In this document: positions 50,390-60,517 of the stretch, piece after piece | Layout of the letters: every line of letters begins with the position of its first letter | How positions within the stretch are numbered: the stretch's first letter is position 1 | NCBI RefSeq assembly: GCF_009208565.1 | Contig: NZ_WFLK01000002.1 | Location: 248,001 to 312,000 of the forward strand | Direction of reading: 5' to 3' | Source of the DNA: Janthinobacterium aquaticum | GTDB taxonomy: Bacteria; Pseudomonadota; Gammaproteobacteria; Burkholderiales; Burkholderiaceae_D | Length of the DNA stretch: 64,000 bases | The notes under the pieces: generated by a model | What the model was told of the DNA's origin: nothing | The model's database searches: none | The model's input: the letters and a program-made list of their open reading frames with translations, nothing else | Translations under genes and position numbers: made by a program

Positions 50390-53300
50390 ATGCAATCGAC
50401 CATTACGCCCGGCCTTATCATCCTGCACGGCAACCAGCTCGAGCACCTGCGCGCCGCCGTATTCCAGTGGCTGCGCAATCATCCGCTGTCGCCGCTGGAA
50501 ACCGATATCTTCCTGGTGCAGTCCAACGGCGTGGCCGAGTGGCTGAAAATCGCCCTGGCTGAAGAAATGAAAGTGTGCGCCGCTACCCGCATCGCGCTGC
50601 CGGCGCGCCAACTGTGGCAGAGCTACCGCGCGATGCTGGGCGCGGCCAGCGTGCCGCGCGTGTCGCCGTTCGACAAGGGGCCGCTGACCTGGCGCCTGAT
50701 GCGTTTGCTGCCCTCCTTGCTGAACCAGGAGGTGTTTGCGCCGCTGCGCTATTTCCTGGCCGATGGCGACCCGGAGCGCCGGCTGCAGCTGGCCGAACGC
50801 CTGGCCGACCTGTTCGACCAGTATCAGGTCTATCGCGCCGACTGGCTGGCCGACTGGCGCGCCGGGCGCGATCAGCTGCGCACGGCGCGCAGCGAGACGC
50901 TGCCCCTGCCCGAGGAACAGCGCTGGCAGGGCGCACTGTGGCGCGCGGTGGTGGACGATGTGCCAGAACATGAGCGCGATACTGGCCGCGCCGATATCCA
51001 CGACGCCTTCCTGGCGGCGATTGCTGCCGGCGAGGCGCCAGCGGCCAGGCTGGCGCGGCGCGTGGTGCTGTTCGGCGTTTCGGCCCTGCCGTACCAGACC
51101 TTGCAGGCGCTCGCTGCGCTTGCGCGCCACACGCAGGTGGTGCTGGCCGTGCCGAATCCGTGCCAGTACTACTGGGGCGACATTATCGAAGGGCGCGACC
51201 TGCTGCGCGCGGTCAACAAACGCCAGCAGCTGCGCGACGGCCAGGACCTGGCGCAAGTGCCGCTCGAAGAACTGCATGCGCACAGCCATCCGCTGCTGGC
51301 CGGCTGGGGCCGGCAGGGGCGCGACTTTATCCGCATGCTCGATGAATTCGACGAGCATGCGGCCGCCGAAGGGCGCGACGACAGCCTGCGCCTCGACCTG
51401 TTTGGCGACGAAGAGGGCGTGACCTTGCTGCAGCAGGTGCAGGTGGCGATCCGCGAACTGCGTCCACTGGCCGAGCATGCCAAGATTGCGCCCGATGCGC
51501 TGGATCGCTCGATCGAGTTCCATGTGGCGCACAGTGTGCAGCGCGAAGTCGAAGTGCTGCATGACCAGTTGCTGGCGCTGTTTGCTGACAGTGTACGCAG
51601 CGGCCTGCGTCCGCGCGATGTGGTGGTGATGGTGCCCGATATCGACACCTTTACGGCCGCCATCCATGCCGTGTTCGGCCAGCACCAGCCGCGCGATGCG
51701 CGCTATATTCCATTCGAGATCGGCGACGTCAAGGACCGCAGCGTCAATCCGCTGCTCGTCGCGCTCGAGTGGCTGCTGCAGCTGCCGCAGCAGCGCTGCC
51801 GCCAGAGCGAAGTGCGCGACCTGCTCGACGTGCCGGCGCTGGCGGCGCGCTTCGGCCTGCACAGCGACGACCTGGCCACGCTGGGCGCCTGGATCGAGGG
51901 CGCCGGCGTGCGCTGGGGGCTGGACCAGCAGCACCGCAGCGGTCTCGGTCTCGGTGCGGCCGGCGAACAGAATGCGTGGATCTTCGGCGTGCGGCGCATG
52001 CTGCTCGGCTACGCCAGCGGCAGCGACGCCAGCTTCAACGGCATCGAGCCGTACGCCGAAGTGGGGGGGCTGGACGCCGCGCTGGCCGGGTCGCTGGCGC
52101 AGCTGGTCGAAGCGCTGCTGCACTGGCGCGCGCTGCTGGCCCAGTCGCGTACGCCCGAGGAGTGGGGTGTGCAGGCGCGCGCGCTGCTGGCGGCGTTTTT
52201 CGACGCCGGCGACGAGGGCGACCGCCTGACGCTGGCGCAGCTGGAAGACGCTTTGCAGGGCTGGCTGGAAACGTGCGAGCATGCCGGCTTTGTCGAGGCC
52301 GTGCCGCTTGATGTGCTGCGCGTGGCCTGGCTGGGTGCACTTGACGAGCCGACCCTGAACCACCAGTTCGTGTCCGGCGGCGTGACTTTTTGCACCCTGA
52401 TGCCGATGCGCGCCGTGCCGTTTCGCGTGGTGTGCCTGCTGGGCATGAACGATGGCGACTTTCCGCGCCGCGCCGCACGCGCCGACTTCGACCTGCTGGC
52501 GCTGCCGGGCATGGCGCGCCCCGGCGACCGCTCGCGCCGCGATGATGACCGTTACCTGATGCTTGAAGCGCTGCTGGCCGCGCGCGACAAGCTTTATGTC
52601 AGCTGGGTCGGCCGCAATGTGCGCGACAACGCCGAGCAGCCGCCGTCGGTGCTGGTGGCGCAGTTGCGCGACTATCTGGCGGCCGGCTGGTCGCTCGACC
52701 GGCATCTGTCCAGCCTGACTACCGAACACGCGCTGCAGCCATTCAGCCGCCGCTATTTCGAAGACGGCGGCTTGCTGACCTACGCCGGCGAATGGCGCGT
52801 GGCGCATGCCGACAGCGATGCGCAGAATCAGGGCACGCCGCTGCCGGCGCTCGAAGCGTATGAGCTCGACCCCGACCGGCGCCTGAAACTGAGTGAGCTG
52901 GCCAGCTTCCTGCGCCAGCCGGTGCGCTACTTTTTCCGCCAGCGCCTGAGCGTGCAGTTTGCCGACGCCACCCTGCTCGGCGACGACGAGGAGCCGTTTG
53001 GCTTGAATGCGCTCGAACGCTATCTGCTGGAAGACACCATGCTCGACGACGGCGGCGCGCTCGAGGAACTTGACCAGGTGCGCACCAGCCTGGCGCAGCG
53101 CGCTGCGCGGCTGGCGCGCGAAGGCGTGCTGCCGATCGGCCTGATCGGCGAACAGGTGCAGGCGCAGCTGGTCGAATCGCTGGCGCCGGTGCGCAGCGCC
53201 TGGCTGTCGCTGCGCGCGTTTTATGGGCAACCGGCCGACAAGCGCGCCATCAAGCTGGCCTTTGGCGAGGTGCGCATCGAAGACTGGCTCGACAAATTGT

Positions 53301-53818
53301 GCAGCAACGGCCAGGAAACGGCGTGGCTGATGCAGATCTCATCGAAAGTGCTCGATGCACAGGGCCAGGCGCGTGGCGACAAGCTGATGCTGATGTGGCT
53401 GCGCCAGCTGGCCGCCGCCGCGATCGGCTTTCCCGTTACCGGCTACCTGGTGGCGCGCGACGCCATCGTGTGCATGGCGCCGCTCGAGCAGCAGGCGGCC
53501 AATGACGCGCTGGCCACCTTGCTGGCGCTGTGGCGCGAGGGCATGAACCATCCGCTGCCCACCGCCTGCAAGACCGGCCTGGCGCTGCTTGCCGACGGCG
53601 ATCCGCGCGCTGTCTACGACGGCGACTACAACCGCGCTGGCGAATGCGCCGAAGAGCTGTGCCTGGCGCGCCTGTGGCCCGAGTTTGCGCTGCTGGCCGC
53701 CGACGAAGCATGGCAGGACTGCACGCGCGAGCTCTACGGGCCGCTGGCCACCTGGCTGCGCGAGCAGATTACTTTGGACCCGATCGGCACCCTTGACGAT
53801 GCCGGAGAAACCGCATGA
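50390..53818 (+). CDS. recC: Exodeoxyribonuclease V gamma chain
   Basis: The 1142-residue protein is RecC, the subunit that scans DNA for Chi in RecBCD. Typical RecC blocks are SNGVAEWLKIALAEE near the N-terminus, VSPFDKGPLTWRLMRLLP, FGVSALPYQTLQALAALA and PMRAVPFRVVCLLGMNDGDFPR. ATG 50390 is preferred over the longer frame because it begins at the conserved N-terminal strand, although the ribosome binding site is weak. The stop overlaps recB in an ATGA. Confidence 0.93.
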   Translation: MQSTITPGLIILHGNQLEHLRAAVFQWLRNHPLSPLETDIFLVQSNGVAEWLKIALAEEMKVCAATRIALPARQLWQSYRAMLGAASVPRVSPFDKGPLTWRLMRLLPSLLNQEVFAPLRYFLADGDPERRLQLAERLADLFDQYQVYRADWLADWRAGRDQLRTARSETLPLPEEQRWQGALWRAVVDDVPEHERDTGRADIHDAFLAAIAAGEAPAARLARRVVLFGVSALPYQTLQALAALARHTQVVLAVPNPCQYYWGDIIEGRDLLRAVNKRQQLRDGQDLAQVPLEELHAHSHPLLAGWGRQGRDFIRMLDEFDEHAAAEGRDDSLRLDLFGDEEGVTLLQQVQVAIRELRPLAEHAKIAPDALDRSIEFHVAHSVQREVEVLHDQLLALFADSVRSGLRPRDVVVMVPDIDTFTAAIHAVFGQHQPRDARYIPFEIGDVKDRSVNPLLVALEWLLQLPQQRCRQSEVRDLLDVPALAARFGLHSDDLATLGAWIEGAGVRWGLDQQHRSGLGLGAAGEQNAWIFGVRRMLLGYASGSDASFNGIEPYAEVGGLDAALAGSLAQLVEALLHWRALLAQSRTPEEWGVQARALLAAFFDAGDEGDRLTLAQLEDALQGWLETCEHAGFVEAVPLDVLRVAWLGALDEPTLNHQFVSGGVTFCTLMPMRAVPFRVVCLLGMNDGDFPRRAARADFDLLALPGMARPGDRSRRDDDRYLMLEALLAARDKLYVSWVGRNVRDNAEQPPSVLVAQLRDYLAAGWSLDRHLSSLTTEHALQPFSRRYFEDGGLLTYAGEWRVAHADSDAQNQGTPLPALEAYELDPDRRLKLSELASFLRQPVRYFFRQRLSVQFADATLLGDDEEPFGLNALERYLLEDTMLDDGGALEELDQVRTSLAQRAARLAREGVLPIGLIGEQVQAQLVESLAPVRSAWLSLRAFYGQPADKRAIKLAFGEVRIEDWLDKLCSNGQETAWLMQISSKVLDAQGQARGDKLMLMWLRQLAAAAIGFPVTGYLVARDAIVCMAPLEQQAANDALATLLALWREGMNHPLPTACKTGLALLADGDPRAVYDGDYNRAGECAEELCLARLWPEFALLAADEAWQDCTRELYGPLATWLREQITLDPIGTLDDAGETA

Positions 53819-56800
53819 ACAGCCATCTGCTCAACCCCCTGACATTCCCGCTGCACGGCTCGCGCCTGATCGAGGCTTCGGCCGGCACCGGCAAGACCTG
53901 GACCATCGCCGCGCTGTACGTGCGCCTGGTGCTGGGCCACGGCGAGCCTGCCGATGAAGGCCAGGACGGCACGCGTTTTGCACGTCCGCTGCTGCCGGCC
54001 GATATCCTGGTGATGACCTTTACCCGCGCCGCCACGCGCGAACTGTCGAACCGGGTGCGCGAACGCCTGATCGAAGCGGCCGCCTATTTCCGCGGCCAGG
54101 CCGATCCCGGCAAGCCCGACGCTTACCTGGACGCCTTGCTGGCCTCCTATCCGGACGACAGCGAACGCCAGAAAGCCGCCTATCGTCTGATGCTGGCCGC
54201 CGAGACCATGGACGAAGCGGCGATCTTTACCATCGACGCCTGGTGCCAGCGCATGCTGCGCGAGCATGCGTTCGACAGCGGCAGCCTGTTTGACGAAGAA
54301 CTGGTCAGCGACGAACAGGCGCTGTTCGAGGACGCCGCGCACGACTACTGGCGCCAGCAGGTCTATCCGCTGCCCGAGCAGCCCTTGCAGGCGCTGCTGG
54401 CCTGCTGGGGTGATGTGCAGGCGCTGAAAAAAGAGGTGCGCGAACTGGCGCGCCAGCCGGCAGTGGACGCCCTGGCCAGCCACGCGCCGCTGCGCGAGCT
54501 GATCGAAGGCCGGCAGCAGGCATTGCGCACGCAGCTGGCCGCGCTCAAGGCGGGCTGGGTCGAGCGGGTGGGCCAGATGGCGTCTTGGATTAACGGCCAG
54601 CGCGAATTGAACGCCAAGTGCTTTAATGGCGTCAAGATGAAGCCGGACAATGTCGGCAAATGGCTCGACGGCCTGCGCGCCTGGGCGCAGGACCCGGATA
54701 TGTTGTCGCCCTCGATGACTGCAACGGCTTGGACGCGATTGACCCCGCACGGCATCGAAGACGCGTTTGCCAAGAACTTCAGCGCCCAGGTGCCGGACTG
54801 CTTCAATCAGACCGAAGCGCTGGGCCAGGCGCTGGCGGCCATCACGCCGCTCGAACACAACCTGCGCCTGCATGCGGCCGCCTCGATTGCGCGCCGCATG
54901 GACCAGCTCAAGCGCCAGGCGCGCCAGTTCGGCTTTGCCGACCTGCTGGCGCGCCTGCGCGAGGCGCTCGACGGCGAGAATGGCGCCGCGCTGCGCCAGC
55001 GCATTATCAGCCAGTATCCGCTGGCGATGGTCGATGAATTCCAGGATACGGCGCCGGGCCAGTACCGCATCTTCGATGCGCTGTACCGCATCGAAGACAA
55101 CGATGCGCGCCTGGGCCTGTTTCTGATCGGCGACCCGAAGCAGTCGATCTACGGCTTTCGCGGCGCCGACATCCGCAGCTATCTCGATGCGCGGCGCGCC
55201 ACGGCCGGCCGCCACTACCAGCTGGGTACGAACTTCCGTTCCAGCGCGGCGCTGGTGGACGCAGTCAACCGATTGTTCCTGCACGGCGAGCGCGAGCAAG
55301 TGCCGCTGGGCGCTTTCCGCTTTCGTCGCAATGGCGACAATCCGCTGCCGTTCGAGGCCGTTGCCGCGCAAGGTCGCCGCGAGCAGCTGGTGGCCGGCGG
55401 CGCGCCGATGCCGGCCCTGCTGGCGGCCTGCGCCAGCGACCCGGCGCTCAAAAGCGACGCCTACCGCGATTATTTTGCGCAGCACTGCGCCGAGCATATC
55501 GTGGCCATGCTGGCCGATCCACAGGCAGGCTTCGACGGCCCCGATGGGTACACGCGGCTGCAGCCGGCCGATATCGCCGTGCTGGTGCGCGATCGCAAGG
55601 AGGCGGCCGCCGTGCGGCGCGCGCTGGCGCGCCGGCGCGTGGCCAGCGTGTATTTGTCGGACAAGGATTCGGTGATCGACAGCGAAGAAGCGGCCGACGT
55701 GCTGCGCTGGCTGGCGGCGCTGGCCAATCCGCTCGACGGCGCACTGGCGCGCGCGGCCTTTGCCACCGCCACCATCGCCATGCCGCTCGCCGAGCTGGCA
55801 CGGCTGTCGCAGGACGAACTGGAATGGGAGCGCCGCGTCGAGCAGTTGAAAGCGCTGCATCTGGTGTGGCAGCGCCAGGGCGTGCTGGCCATGCTGCGCC
55901 GCTTTATCCACGAGCTGCAGCTGCCGTCGATGCTGCTGGCGCAGAGCGGTGGCGAGCGGCGCCTGACCAATTTGCTGCATCTGGCCGAACTGCTGCAGTC
56001 GGCCAGCCGCCAGCTCGATGGCGAACAGGCGCTGATACGCTGGCTGGCCGAACAGATCGCCGGCGACGGCGAGAGCGGAGACGAGCGCGTGCTGCGCCTG
56101 GAAAGCGACGCCGAGCTGGTCAAAGTCATTACCGTGCACAAGTCCAAGGGGCTCGAATACCCGCTGGTGTATCTGCCGTTTGCGGTGACGGCGCGCAAGG
56201 CCGACAAGCGCAATCGCAGCTTTGCCGAATATGTCGACGCCGACGGCGAGCGCAGGCTCGACCTGGCGCTGTCGCAGGAAGCGATGGCTGCGCTCGAGCA
56301 GGCACGGATCGAGGAAGACCTGCGCCTGTTGTATGTGGCGCTGACGCGCGCGCGCCATTTCCTGTGGCTGGGCGTGGCGGCGCTGCCCGGTGCCAAGAGT
56401 AGCAAGGGCGGCGGCAACACGCTGCATGAATCGGCGCTCGGCTATCTGCTGACCGGCGGCGAGCCGCTGCCGTCCGAACAATTGCAGCAGCGCTGGCTGG
56501 AGGTGGGCCAGGGTTGCAACGCCATGGTGGTGACCGAACTGGCACAGCCGGGCGCGCCCACGCTGCTGCGCCGGCACGAACAGCGAGCCGGCCTGCGCGA
56601 AGCGCCGCGCTTTGCCGGCCGCTTCGAGCGCGACTGGACGGTGGGCAGCTTTACCTCGCTGACGCGCCAGCTGGGCCAGGCGCCGGCGCATGTGCCACAG
56701 CGCCCGCTGGAAGAAACGCTGCTCGAAGACGACGCCGGCGCACCGGCTGCAGCCAGCGTTGCGCGCCCGCTGCAGCCCGATGCCGGCCAGCCATGGCACC

Positions 56801-57519
56801 GCTTTCCACGCGGCTCGTTGCCCGGTAACTTCCTGCACGAGCAGCTCGAATGGATGGGGCGCGAAGGTTTTGCGCGCGTCGACCAGGCGCAGTTCGAGGC
56901 CGACCTGGCGCGCCGCTGCGAGCGCGCCGGCTGGGGCAACTGGCAGTCCGAGGCCATTACCTGGCTGCGGACGGTTGCGCAAACGCCGCTGCCGCACCTG
57001 CAGGCGTCGCTGTCGGAACTGGACGAGATGCTGCCTGAAATGGAGTTCTGGTTCCCCAGCGAGCACCTCGACAGCACCGCGCTCGACGCGCTGTGCACGC
57101 AGCTGCTGCTCGATGGCGCACCACGCCCGGCGCTGCCGCGTCGCCAGCTCCATGGCATGTTGAAAGGCTACGCCGACCTGGTGATCGAGCGCGACGGCCG
57201 CTACTGGGTGCTCGACTACAAGTCCAATCTGCTGGGACCGGACGACGACGCCTACGCCACGCCGGCGCTGGCTGCCGGCATGGCGCAGCACCGCTACGAC
57301 GTGCAGGGCGCCATTTACATGCTGGCGCTGCACCGGCTGCTGCGCAGCCGTCTGGGCGCGGCCTACGATCCGCAGCAGCACCTGGGCGGGGCGGTGTTCC
57401 TGTTCCTGCGCGGTATTGCCAACCCCGATACGCACGGCTGCTACTGGCTGGCGCCGCAACTGGCGCTGCTCGACGGCCTTGATCAATTGCTGGAACAAAC
57501 GGAACCACACGATGCCTGA
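53815..57519 (+). CDS. recB: Exodeoxyribonuclease V beta chain, helicase-nuclease
   Basis: The 1234-residue RecB has Walker A ASAGTGKT (21-28), helicase motif II DEFQDT near residue 405, motif VYLPFAVTARKADKR in the middle and the C-terminal RecB nuclease signature (GYADLVIERDGRYWVLDYKSN, from about residue 1118). It unwinds and degrades double-strand ends until Chi. The gene overlaps recC by four bases and recD by eight, indicating coupled translation. Confidence 0.95.
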   Translation: MNSHLLNPLTFPLHGSRLIEASAGTGKTWTIAALYVRLVLGHGEPADEGQDGTRFARPLLPADILVMTFTRAATRELSNRVRERLIEAAAYFRGQADPGKPDAYLDALLASYPDDSERQKAAYRLMLAAETMDEAAIFTIDAWCQRMLREHAFDSGSLFDEELVSDEQALFEDAAHDYWRQQVYPLPEQPLQALLACWGDVQALKKEVRELARQPAVDALASHAPLRELIEGRQQALRTQLAALKAGWVERVGQMASWINGQRELNAKCFNGVKMKPDNVGKWLDGLRAWAQDPDMLSPSMTATAWTRLTPHGIEDAFAKNFSAQVPDCFNQTEALGQALAAITPLEHNLRLHAAASIARRMDQLKRQARQFGFADLLARLREALDGENGAALRQRIISQYPLAMVDEFQDTAPGQYRIFDALYRIEDNDARLGLFLIGDPKQSIYGFRGADIRSYLDARRATAGRHYQLGTNFRSSAALVDAVNRLFLHGEREQVPLGAFRFRRNGDNPLPFEAVAAQGRREQLVAGGAPMPALLAACASDPALKSDAYRDYFAQHCAEHIVAMLADPQAGFDGPDGYTRLQPADIAVLVRDRKEAAAVRRALARRRVASVYLSDKDSVIDSEEAADVLRWLAALANPLDGALARAAFATATIAMPLAELARLSQDELEWERRVEQLKALHLVWQRQGVLAMLRRFIHELQLPSMLLAQSGGERRLTNLLHLAELLQSASRQLDGEQALIRWLAEQIAGDGESGDERVLRLESDAELVKVITVHKSKGLEYPLVYLPFAVTARKADKRNRSFAEYVDADGERRLDLALSQEAMAALEQARIEEDLRLLYVALTRARHFLWLGVAALPGAKSSKGGGNTLHESALGYLLTGGEPLPSEQLQQRWLEVGQGCNAMVVTELAQPGAPTLLRRHEQRAGLREAPRFAGRFERDWTVGSFTSLTRQLGQAPAHVPQRPLEETLLEDDAGAPAAASVARPLQPDAGQPWHRFPRGSLPGNFLHEQLEWMGREGFARVDQAQFEADLARRCERAGWGNWQSEAITWLRTVAQTPLPHLQASLSELDEMLPEMEFWFPSEHLDSTALDALCTQLLLDGAPRPALPRRQLHGMLKGYADLVIERDGRYWVLDYKSNLLGPDDDAYATPALAAGMAQHRYDVQGAIYMLALHRLLRSRLGAAYDPQQHLGGAVFLFLRGIANPDTHGCYWLAPQLALLDGLDQLLEQTEPHDA

Positions 57520-59491
57520 CGCCGTCCCCGAGATGCTGTTCGACCATTTTGACAGCCTGGCGTCGGCCGGCCATTTGCGCCGGCTGTCGGCGGCGTTTGC
57601 GCGCTTTGTCGCCACGCTGGCGCCTGTCGCCAACACAGCCAATGCCGCCGATGTCTGCGCGCTGGGCGTGGCCAGCATGGCGCTGTCGGAACTGGAAGGG
57701 CGCGGCCACAGCTGCCTGCTGTTGTCCGAACTGGCCGATGCGCCTTCGCAACTGCTGGGCTGGCCCGAAGAATTGTGGCACGGGGTGCTGGCCCACGCCG
57801 GCCCGCTGCCGCCAGACCTGGACAGCTGGCATGTACTGCTGGCGCGCGCGCAGCAGGTGTACGGCCGCAGCGGCGAAGATGCAAATGAGCCGCTGGTGCT
57901 CGATGGCGAGCGGCTGTATCTGCGTCGCTACTGGCGTGATGAAACGCTGGTGGGTCGGCAGATCGGCGAACGCGCCGGTGCGCTTGGCGCACCGCCGCTG
58001 CAAAAGGCGCGGCAGTGGCTCGATATCCTGTTCGACCAGCCGGCACCAGATGGCGGCACCGACTGGCAGAAGGTCGCCTGCGCCATAGCGCTGCGCGGCA
58101 AGGTCAGCATCATTACGGGCGGCCCCGGCACCGGCAAGACCTACACCGTGGCCAGCTTGCTGACGCTGCTGTTTGCCATGAGCGAACAGCCCGAACAGCT
58201 GCGTATCGCGCTGGCCGCGCCGACCGGCAAGGCGGCGGCGCGCCTGACCCAATCGATCCGCCAGGCGCTCGAACGCCTGGCCGGCAAGGTGGCGCAGGCG
58301 GGCCAGACGCTGCCGGTCGCTGCGCTGGCCGCCGCCATGGGGCCGGCGCGCACGCTCCACAGCCTGCTCGGCGCGCGCCCCGATACGCGCGCGTTCCAGC
58401 ACCATGCCGGCAATCTGATCGAGGTCGACGTGCTGATCGTCGACGAGGCCTCGATGGTGCATCTGGAAATGATGGCCTCGGTGCTGGCCGCCTTGCCGCC
58501 CACGGCGATGCTGATCCTGTTGGGCGACAAGGACCAGCTGGCGTCGGTGGAGGCGGGCGCGGTGCTGGGCGACCTGTGCCACGATGCGCAGACCGGCGGC
58601 TACACGCCCGCTACCATCGCCTACGCAGAAGCTGCCAGCGGTGTGGCAATCGATGCGGCGTTTGCCGGCCGCGCCGGCGCGCTGGCGCAGCAGACGGTGA
58701 TGCTGCGCCACAGCCACCGCTTCAGCGGCCCGATCGGCGAGCTGGCGCACGCCGTCAATGCCGGCATGCCGCGCGCGGCGCAGCAGTGCCTGCAAGGCGA
58801 CAGCGGCGGCAAGGTGGCCTGGCTGGTGCCGGCGCGGCAGCAGGACGTGCTGGGCCTGGCGCTGCACGGGCGCGAGCAGGCGCCGGGCGGCTATCGTCCC
58901 TACCTGGAACTGGTGCAAGCCGGGCCGGGCGAGGCGGCGCATGACGATTGGGTGCGCGCCGTGCTGCAGCGCTTCGAGGCGTTTCGCATCCTGTGCGCGG
59001 TGCGCGAAGGCGAGTGGGGCGTGGCGGGCCTCAATACTGCCATCGAGCTGCTGCTGGAAAAAGAGCGGCTGATACGGCGCAGCGAATGGTATGTCGGGCG
59101 CCCGGTGATGGTCACGCGTAACGACTATGGCACCGGCGTGTTCAATGGCGATATCGGCCTGACCTTGCGCGACCCGGCCCGCGCCGGTTCCCTGCGCGTG
59201 TACTTCATGGAAGGCGACAGCGTGCGCAGCGTGCTGGCCACGCGCCTGCGCCATGTGGAAACGGCGTTTGCCATGACGGTGCACAAGTCGCAGGGGTCCG
59301 AATTTCGCCATACGGTGCTGGTGCTGCCGCAGGAGGGCGGCGCCATGCTGGCGCGCGAACTGGTCTACACCGGCATCACACGCGCGCGCGACTTCTTTAC
59401 GCTGGTCTCGCCGACCCAGGCGGTGCTGTCCGACGCCATCTTGCGCCGCACCCAGCGCGCCAGCGGCCTGCGCGCGCTGATTGGTTCCTGA
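57512..59491 (+). CDS. recD: Exodeoxyribonuclease V alpha chain, 5'-3' helicase
   Basis: The 659-residue RecD has Walker A GGPGTGKT (about 203-210), motif II VDEAS, and the late KSQGSEF and YTGITRAR blocks of superfamily 1B helicases. The longest frame starts at 57416, but ATG 57512 gives the expected N-terminus (MPDAVPEMLFDHF) and an eight-base overlap with recB. Order recC-recB-recD is common in betaproteobacteria. Confidence 0.93.
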   Translation: MPDAVPEMLFDHFDSLASAGHLRRLSAAFARFVATLAPVANTANAADVCALGVASMALSELEGRGHSCLLLSELADAPSQLLGWPEELWHGVLAHAGPLPPDLDSWHVLLARAQQVYGRSGEDANEPLVLDGERLYLRRYWRDETLVGRQIGERAGALGAPPLQKARQWLDILFDQPAPDGGTDWQKVACAIALRGKVSIITGGPGTGKTYTVASLLTLLFAMSEQPEQLRIALAAPTGKAAARLTQSIRQALERLAGKVAQAGQTLPVAALAAAMGPARTLHSLLGARPDTRAFQHHAGNLIEVDVLIVDEASMVHLEMMASVLAALPPTAMLILLGDKDQLASVEAGAVLGDLCHDAQTGGYTPATIAYAEAASGVAIDAAFAGRAGALAQQTVMLRHSHRFSGPIGELAHAVNAGMPRAAQQCLQGDSGGKVAWLVPARQQDVLGLALHGREQAPGGYRPYLELVQAGPGEAAHDDWVRAVLQRFEAFRILCAVREGEWGVAGLNTAIELLLEKERLIRRSEWYVGRPVMVTRNDYGTGVFNGDIGLTLRDPARAGSLRVYFMEGDSVRSVLATRLRHVETAFAMTVHKSQGSEFRHTVLVLPQEGGAMLARELVYTGITRARDFFTLVSPTQAVLSDAILRRTQRASGLRALIGS

Positions 59492-59498
59492 GCGGTGC

Positions 59499-60401
59499 TC
59501 AAGGTGCCAGAGCGGGCGCCAATGCGGGTGCCAATTCGCGCGCCAGTGCGATAAAGGCGTTGGTGGCCGGCGTATTCTGGCGCCGGTCGCGCACCGCCAG
59601 GCCGACCTTGCGGCTGACGGGCGGATCCAGCGGTAGCGCCACCAGTTGCGGGTACTGGTCGGCCAGGCGCTGCGGCAGCGCCATCTGCGCCACGATCGAT
59701 ACGCCCGTGCCGCGGCTGACCATATCGAAGATGGTGATCATCTGGCTGATATGGTAGGGCACATGCGGCGTCAGGCGGGCATTGGCAAACAGCGGCTCGA
59801 TCAGGTGGGCGCAGCCGGCCTCGGACATGATGAACGGGTCCATGCACAGCTGCGCCAGCGTGACGGCTGCCTGGCCGGCCAGCGCATGGCTGCGCGGCAG
59901 CAGCGCCATCATCTGGTCTTCCACCAGCGGCACCGTATCGAAGCGCTCGTCGGGCAGCACCAGGAATCCCACATCGACGCGCCGCTCGCGCAGCCACTGC
60001 AGCACTTCATGATCGGCACCTTCGTCGATGCGCAGTTCGATGCCCGGATAGCGGCGGGTGAACTGCGCGGTAATGACCGGCAGCAGATTCAGGGACGAGG
60101 TGGCGCCAAACGAGCCGATGCGCAGCGTGCCCTGGCGCTGGCCCAGCACATCGGCCGCTTCCTGGCGCATCGCTTCGGACAGGCCGAGGATTTCGCGTGC
60201 GCGCAGCAGCAATTGCCGGCCCACTTCGGTCAGGTCGGCCGAGGCCTGGTGGCGCACGATCAGGTCCACCCCCATCTCCTTTTCCAGCGCCTTGAGCGCA
60301 TGCGAGACGGCCGACTGGCTGATGCCGAGCCGGGTGGCGGCAGCGGAAAAGCCGCGCAGCTCGGCCACCAGCGTAAAGATTTCCAGTTGGGTAAAAGTCA
60401 T
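59499..60401 (-). CDS. LysR-family transcriptional regulator
   Basis: This 300-residue regulator starts MTFTQLEIFTLVAELRGFSAAA with HTH ISQSAVSHALKALEKEMGVDL. The effector domain begins at about 90. The C-terminus is an alanine-proline-leucine repeat (ELAPALAPALAP), which arises from a short tandem duplication. It is divergent from an EamA exporter gene with a 116-base gap, and probably regulates it. Confidence 0.88.
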   Translation of the reverse strand: MTFTQLEIFTLVAELRGFSAAATRLGISQSAVSHALKALEKEMGVDLIVRHQASADLTEVGRQLLLRAREILGLSEAMRQEAADVLGQRQGTLRIGSFGATSSLNLLPVITAQFTRRYPGIELRIDEGADHEVLQWLRERRVDVGFLVLPDERFDTVPLVEDQMMALLPRSHALAGQAAVTLAQLCMDPFIMSEAGCAHLIEPLFANARLTPHVPYHISQMITIFDMVSRGTGVSIVAQMALPQRLADQYPQLVALPLDPPVSRKVGLAVRDRRQNTPATNAFIALARELAPALAPALAP

Positions 60402-60517
60402 GGCGGAGCCTGTATGAGTAAATGCTCATTATTTCATGAGTTGCTATTAGTATTAATATATAAGCTTACCTCCCGCCGCGCAAGCGGCTTTGACCGGATG
60501 GCTTACCCATACTTCCT

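Noticed and set aside
48169..50478. Minus-strand frame of about 769 codons across the CHASE/PAS kinase
   Set aside because: Shadow frame; the plus-strand kinase has six recognisable domains.
50297..53230. Long minus-strand frame of about 977 codons across recC
   Set aside because: No recognisable domains, histidine- and arginine-rich composition, and complete overlap with recC.
53734..57678. Long open frame of over 1300 codons on the minus strand across recB
   Set aside because: It is an antisense shadow produced by GC-rich codon usage. recB on the plus strand has all helicase and nuclease motifs in full.
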